In this document: positions 41,883 to 41,955 of the stretch, in pieces
Layout of the letters: every line of letters begins with the position of its first letter
Numbering within the stretch: position 1 is the stretch's first letter
Source: a virus
Reading direction: 5' to 3' (one strand)
Virus record (IMG/VR): IMGVR_UViG_3300033816_000498
Location: 1-41,955 of that record
Length of the DNA: 41,955 nucleotides
Notes under the pieces: generated by a model
What the model was told of the DNA's origin: nothing
The model's database searches: none
What the model saw: the letters and a program-made list of their open reading frames with translations, nothing else
Position numbers and translations under genes: made by a program

Positions 41883-41898
41883 TGTGATCTACACCACA
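41883..41898. promoter_or_regulatory. CRP-type palindrome (one mismatch)
   Basis: TGTGATCTACACCACA: the left half is perfect, the right half CCACA. Overlapping half-sites lie just left (TGTGATGTAGCACA at 41867-41880). Followed by GGGGGGCGC. Confidence 0.5.
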
Positions 41899-41899
41899 G

Positions 41900-41955
41900 G
41901 GGGGCGCTATATAGGGGGGTGCCTATATAGGGGGGGGTGTATATAGGGGGGGTAT
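41900..41955 (+). repeat. G-run/TATATA tandem repeat at window end
   Basis: About three units of CTATATA followed by 6-8 G and a TG step, running to the last base. It has four G-runs of 6 or more, so it could form a G-quadruplex, and it could be a difficult assembly end. Nothing coding is seen. Confidence 0.6.

Noticed and set aside
1-41955. Integrase, attachment sites, terminase, portal or capsid genes
   Set aside because: None were found in the window; the phage assignment rests on endolysin, holin-like, tRNA, DUF932, gp88-like and WhiB genes, so lifestyle (lytic or temperate) cannot be judged.

Overview
The window is a stretch of an AT-rich (roughly 38-40% G+C by eye, not computed) tailed-phage genome whose host is most likely an actinobacterium. 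The pointers to the host are a WhiB-type iron-sulfur regulator, several DUF7455-like zinc modules (a family I know from actinobacteria), a DUF932 protein, a gp88-like protein, many leaderless genes and CRP/GlxR-type operators. The low G+C and the marine/freshwater-style auxiliary genes (Hsp20, 2OG-Fe(II) oxygenases, carbamoyltransferase, APS-kinase fusion, DUF2061) suggest an uncultured aquatic actinophage, for example of low-G+C planktonic actinobacteria. That host assignment is inference.

Layout. (1) 1-6.4 kb, + strand: end of a Pro/Glu-rich virion or adhesin protein, two holin-like membrane proteins, a proteasome/HslV-like Ntn hydrolase, a secreted subtilisin-like protease, tRNA-Asn, a 2OG-Fe(II) oxygenase, a NodU-type carbamoyltransferase, a CHAP endolysin and a DUF2061 membrane protein. 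(2) 6.4-18.7 kb, + strand except one methyltransferase: a cargo region with more 2OG oxygenases, zinc-binding paralogues, an APS kinase/nucleotidylyltransferase fusion, SNase, a SLOG-like protein, WhiB, a third holin-like protein, two cupin oxygenase-like paralogues that bracket Hsp20, a structured RNA locus and an HNH protein, and a Cys-rich protein with a C-terminal module known from phages. (3) 18.7-29.5 kb, mostly - strand: three SGNH-hydrolase paralogues, three tRNAs, a HAD phosphatase, two sulfotransferases, an SsuD-like flavin monooxygenase fused to a 2OG oxygenase, another 2OG oxygenase, many very small proteins, and a GIY-YIG protein and a 2OG oxygenase on the + strand. (4) 29.5-30.4 kb: a largely non-coding, repeat-rich segment with three perfect DnaA boxes, a 3 x 10-bp tandem repeat and many CAAACCT/AGGTTTG repeats, which is an origin or regulatory candidate. 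(5) 30.4-42 kb, - strand: compact operons of small early-type proteins, tRNA-Asp, DUF932 and gp88.

How it works together. Regulation divides the window into two styles. Up to about 33 kb, about twenty genes start almost exactly 6 nt after a -10 hexamer, so their mRNAs should be leaderless; three divergent pairs share a single short bidirectional promoter. From 34 to 42 kb, seven operons have a different promoter, WTGTCA followed after exactly 11 nt by an extended -10, with Shine-Dalgarno leaders. From 33 to 42 kb, intergenic spaces carry a repeated module of a TGTGA-N6-TCACA palindrome, a GGGGCGCCCC-type palindrome and a GAGCA/TGCTC hairpin.

The cargo is dominated by enzymes that could decorate small molecules, glycans, DNA or virion proteins: eight 2OG-Fe(II) oxygenase domains, two cupins, carbamoyl-, sulfo- and methyltransferases, SGNH hydrolases and an APS-kinase fusion. 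No substrate can be read from the sequence. Functions are assigned from motifs recognised by eye; no database or folding program was run.
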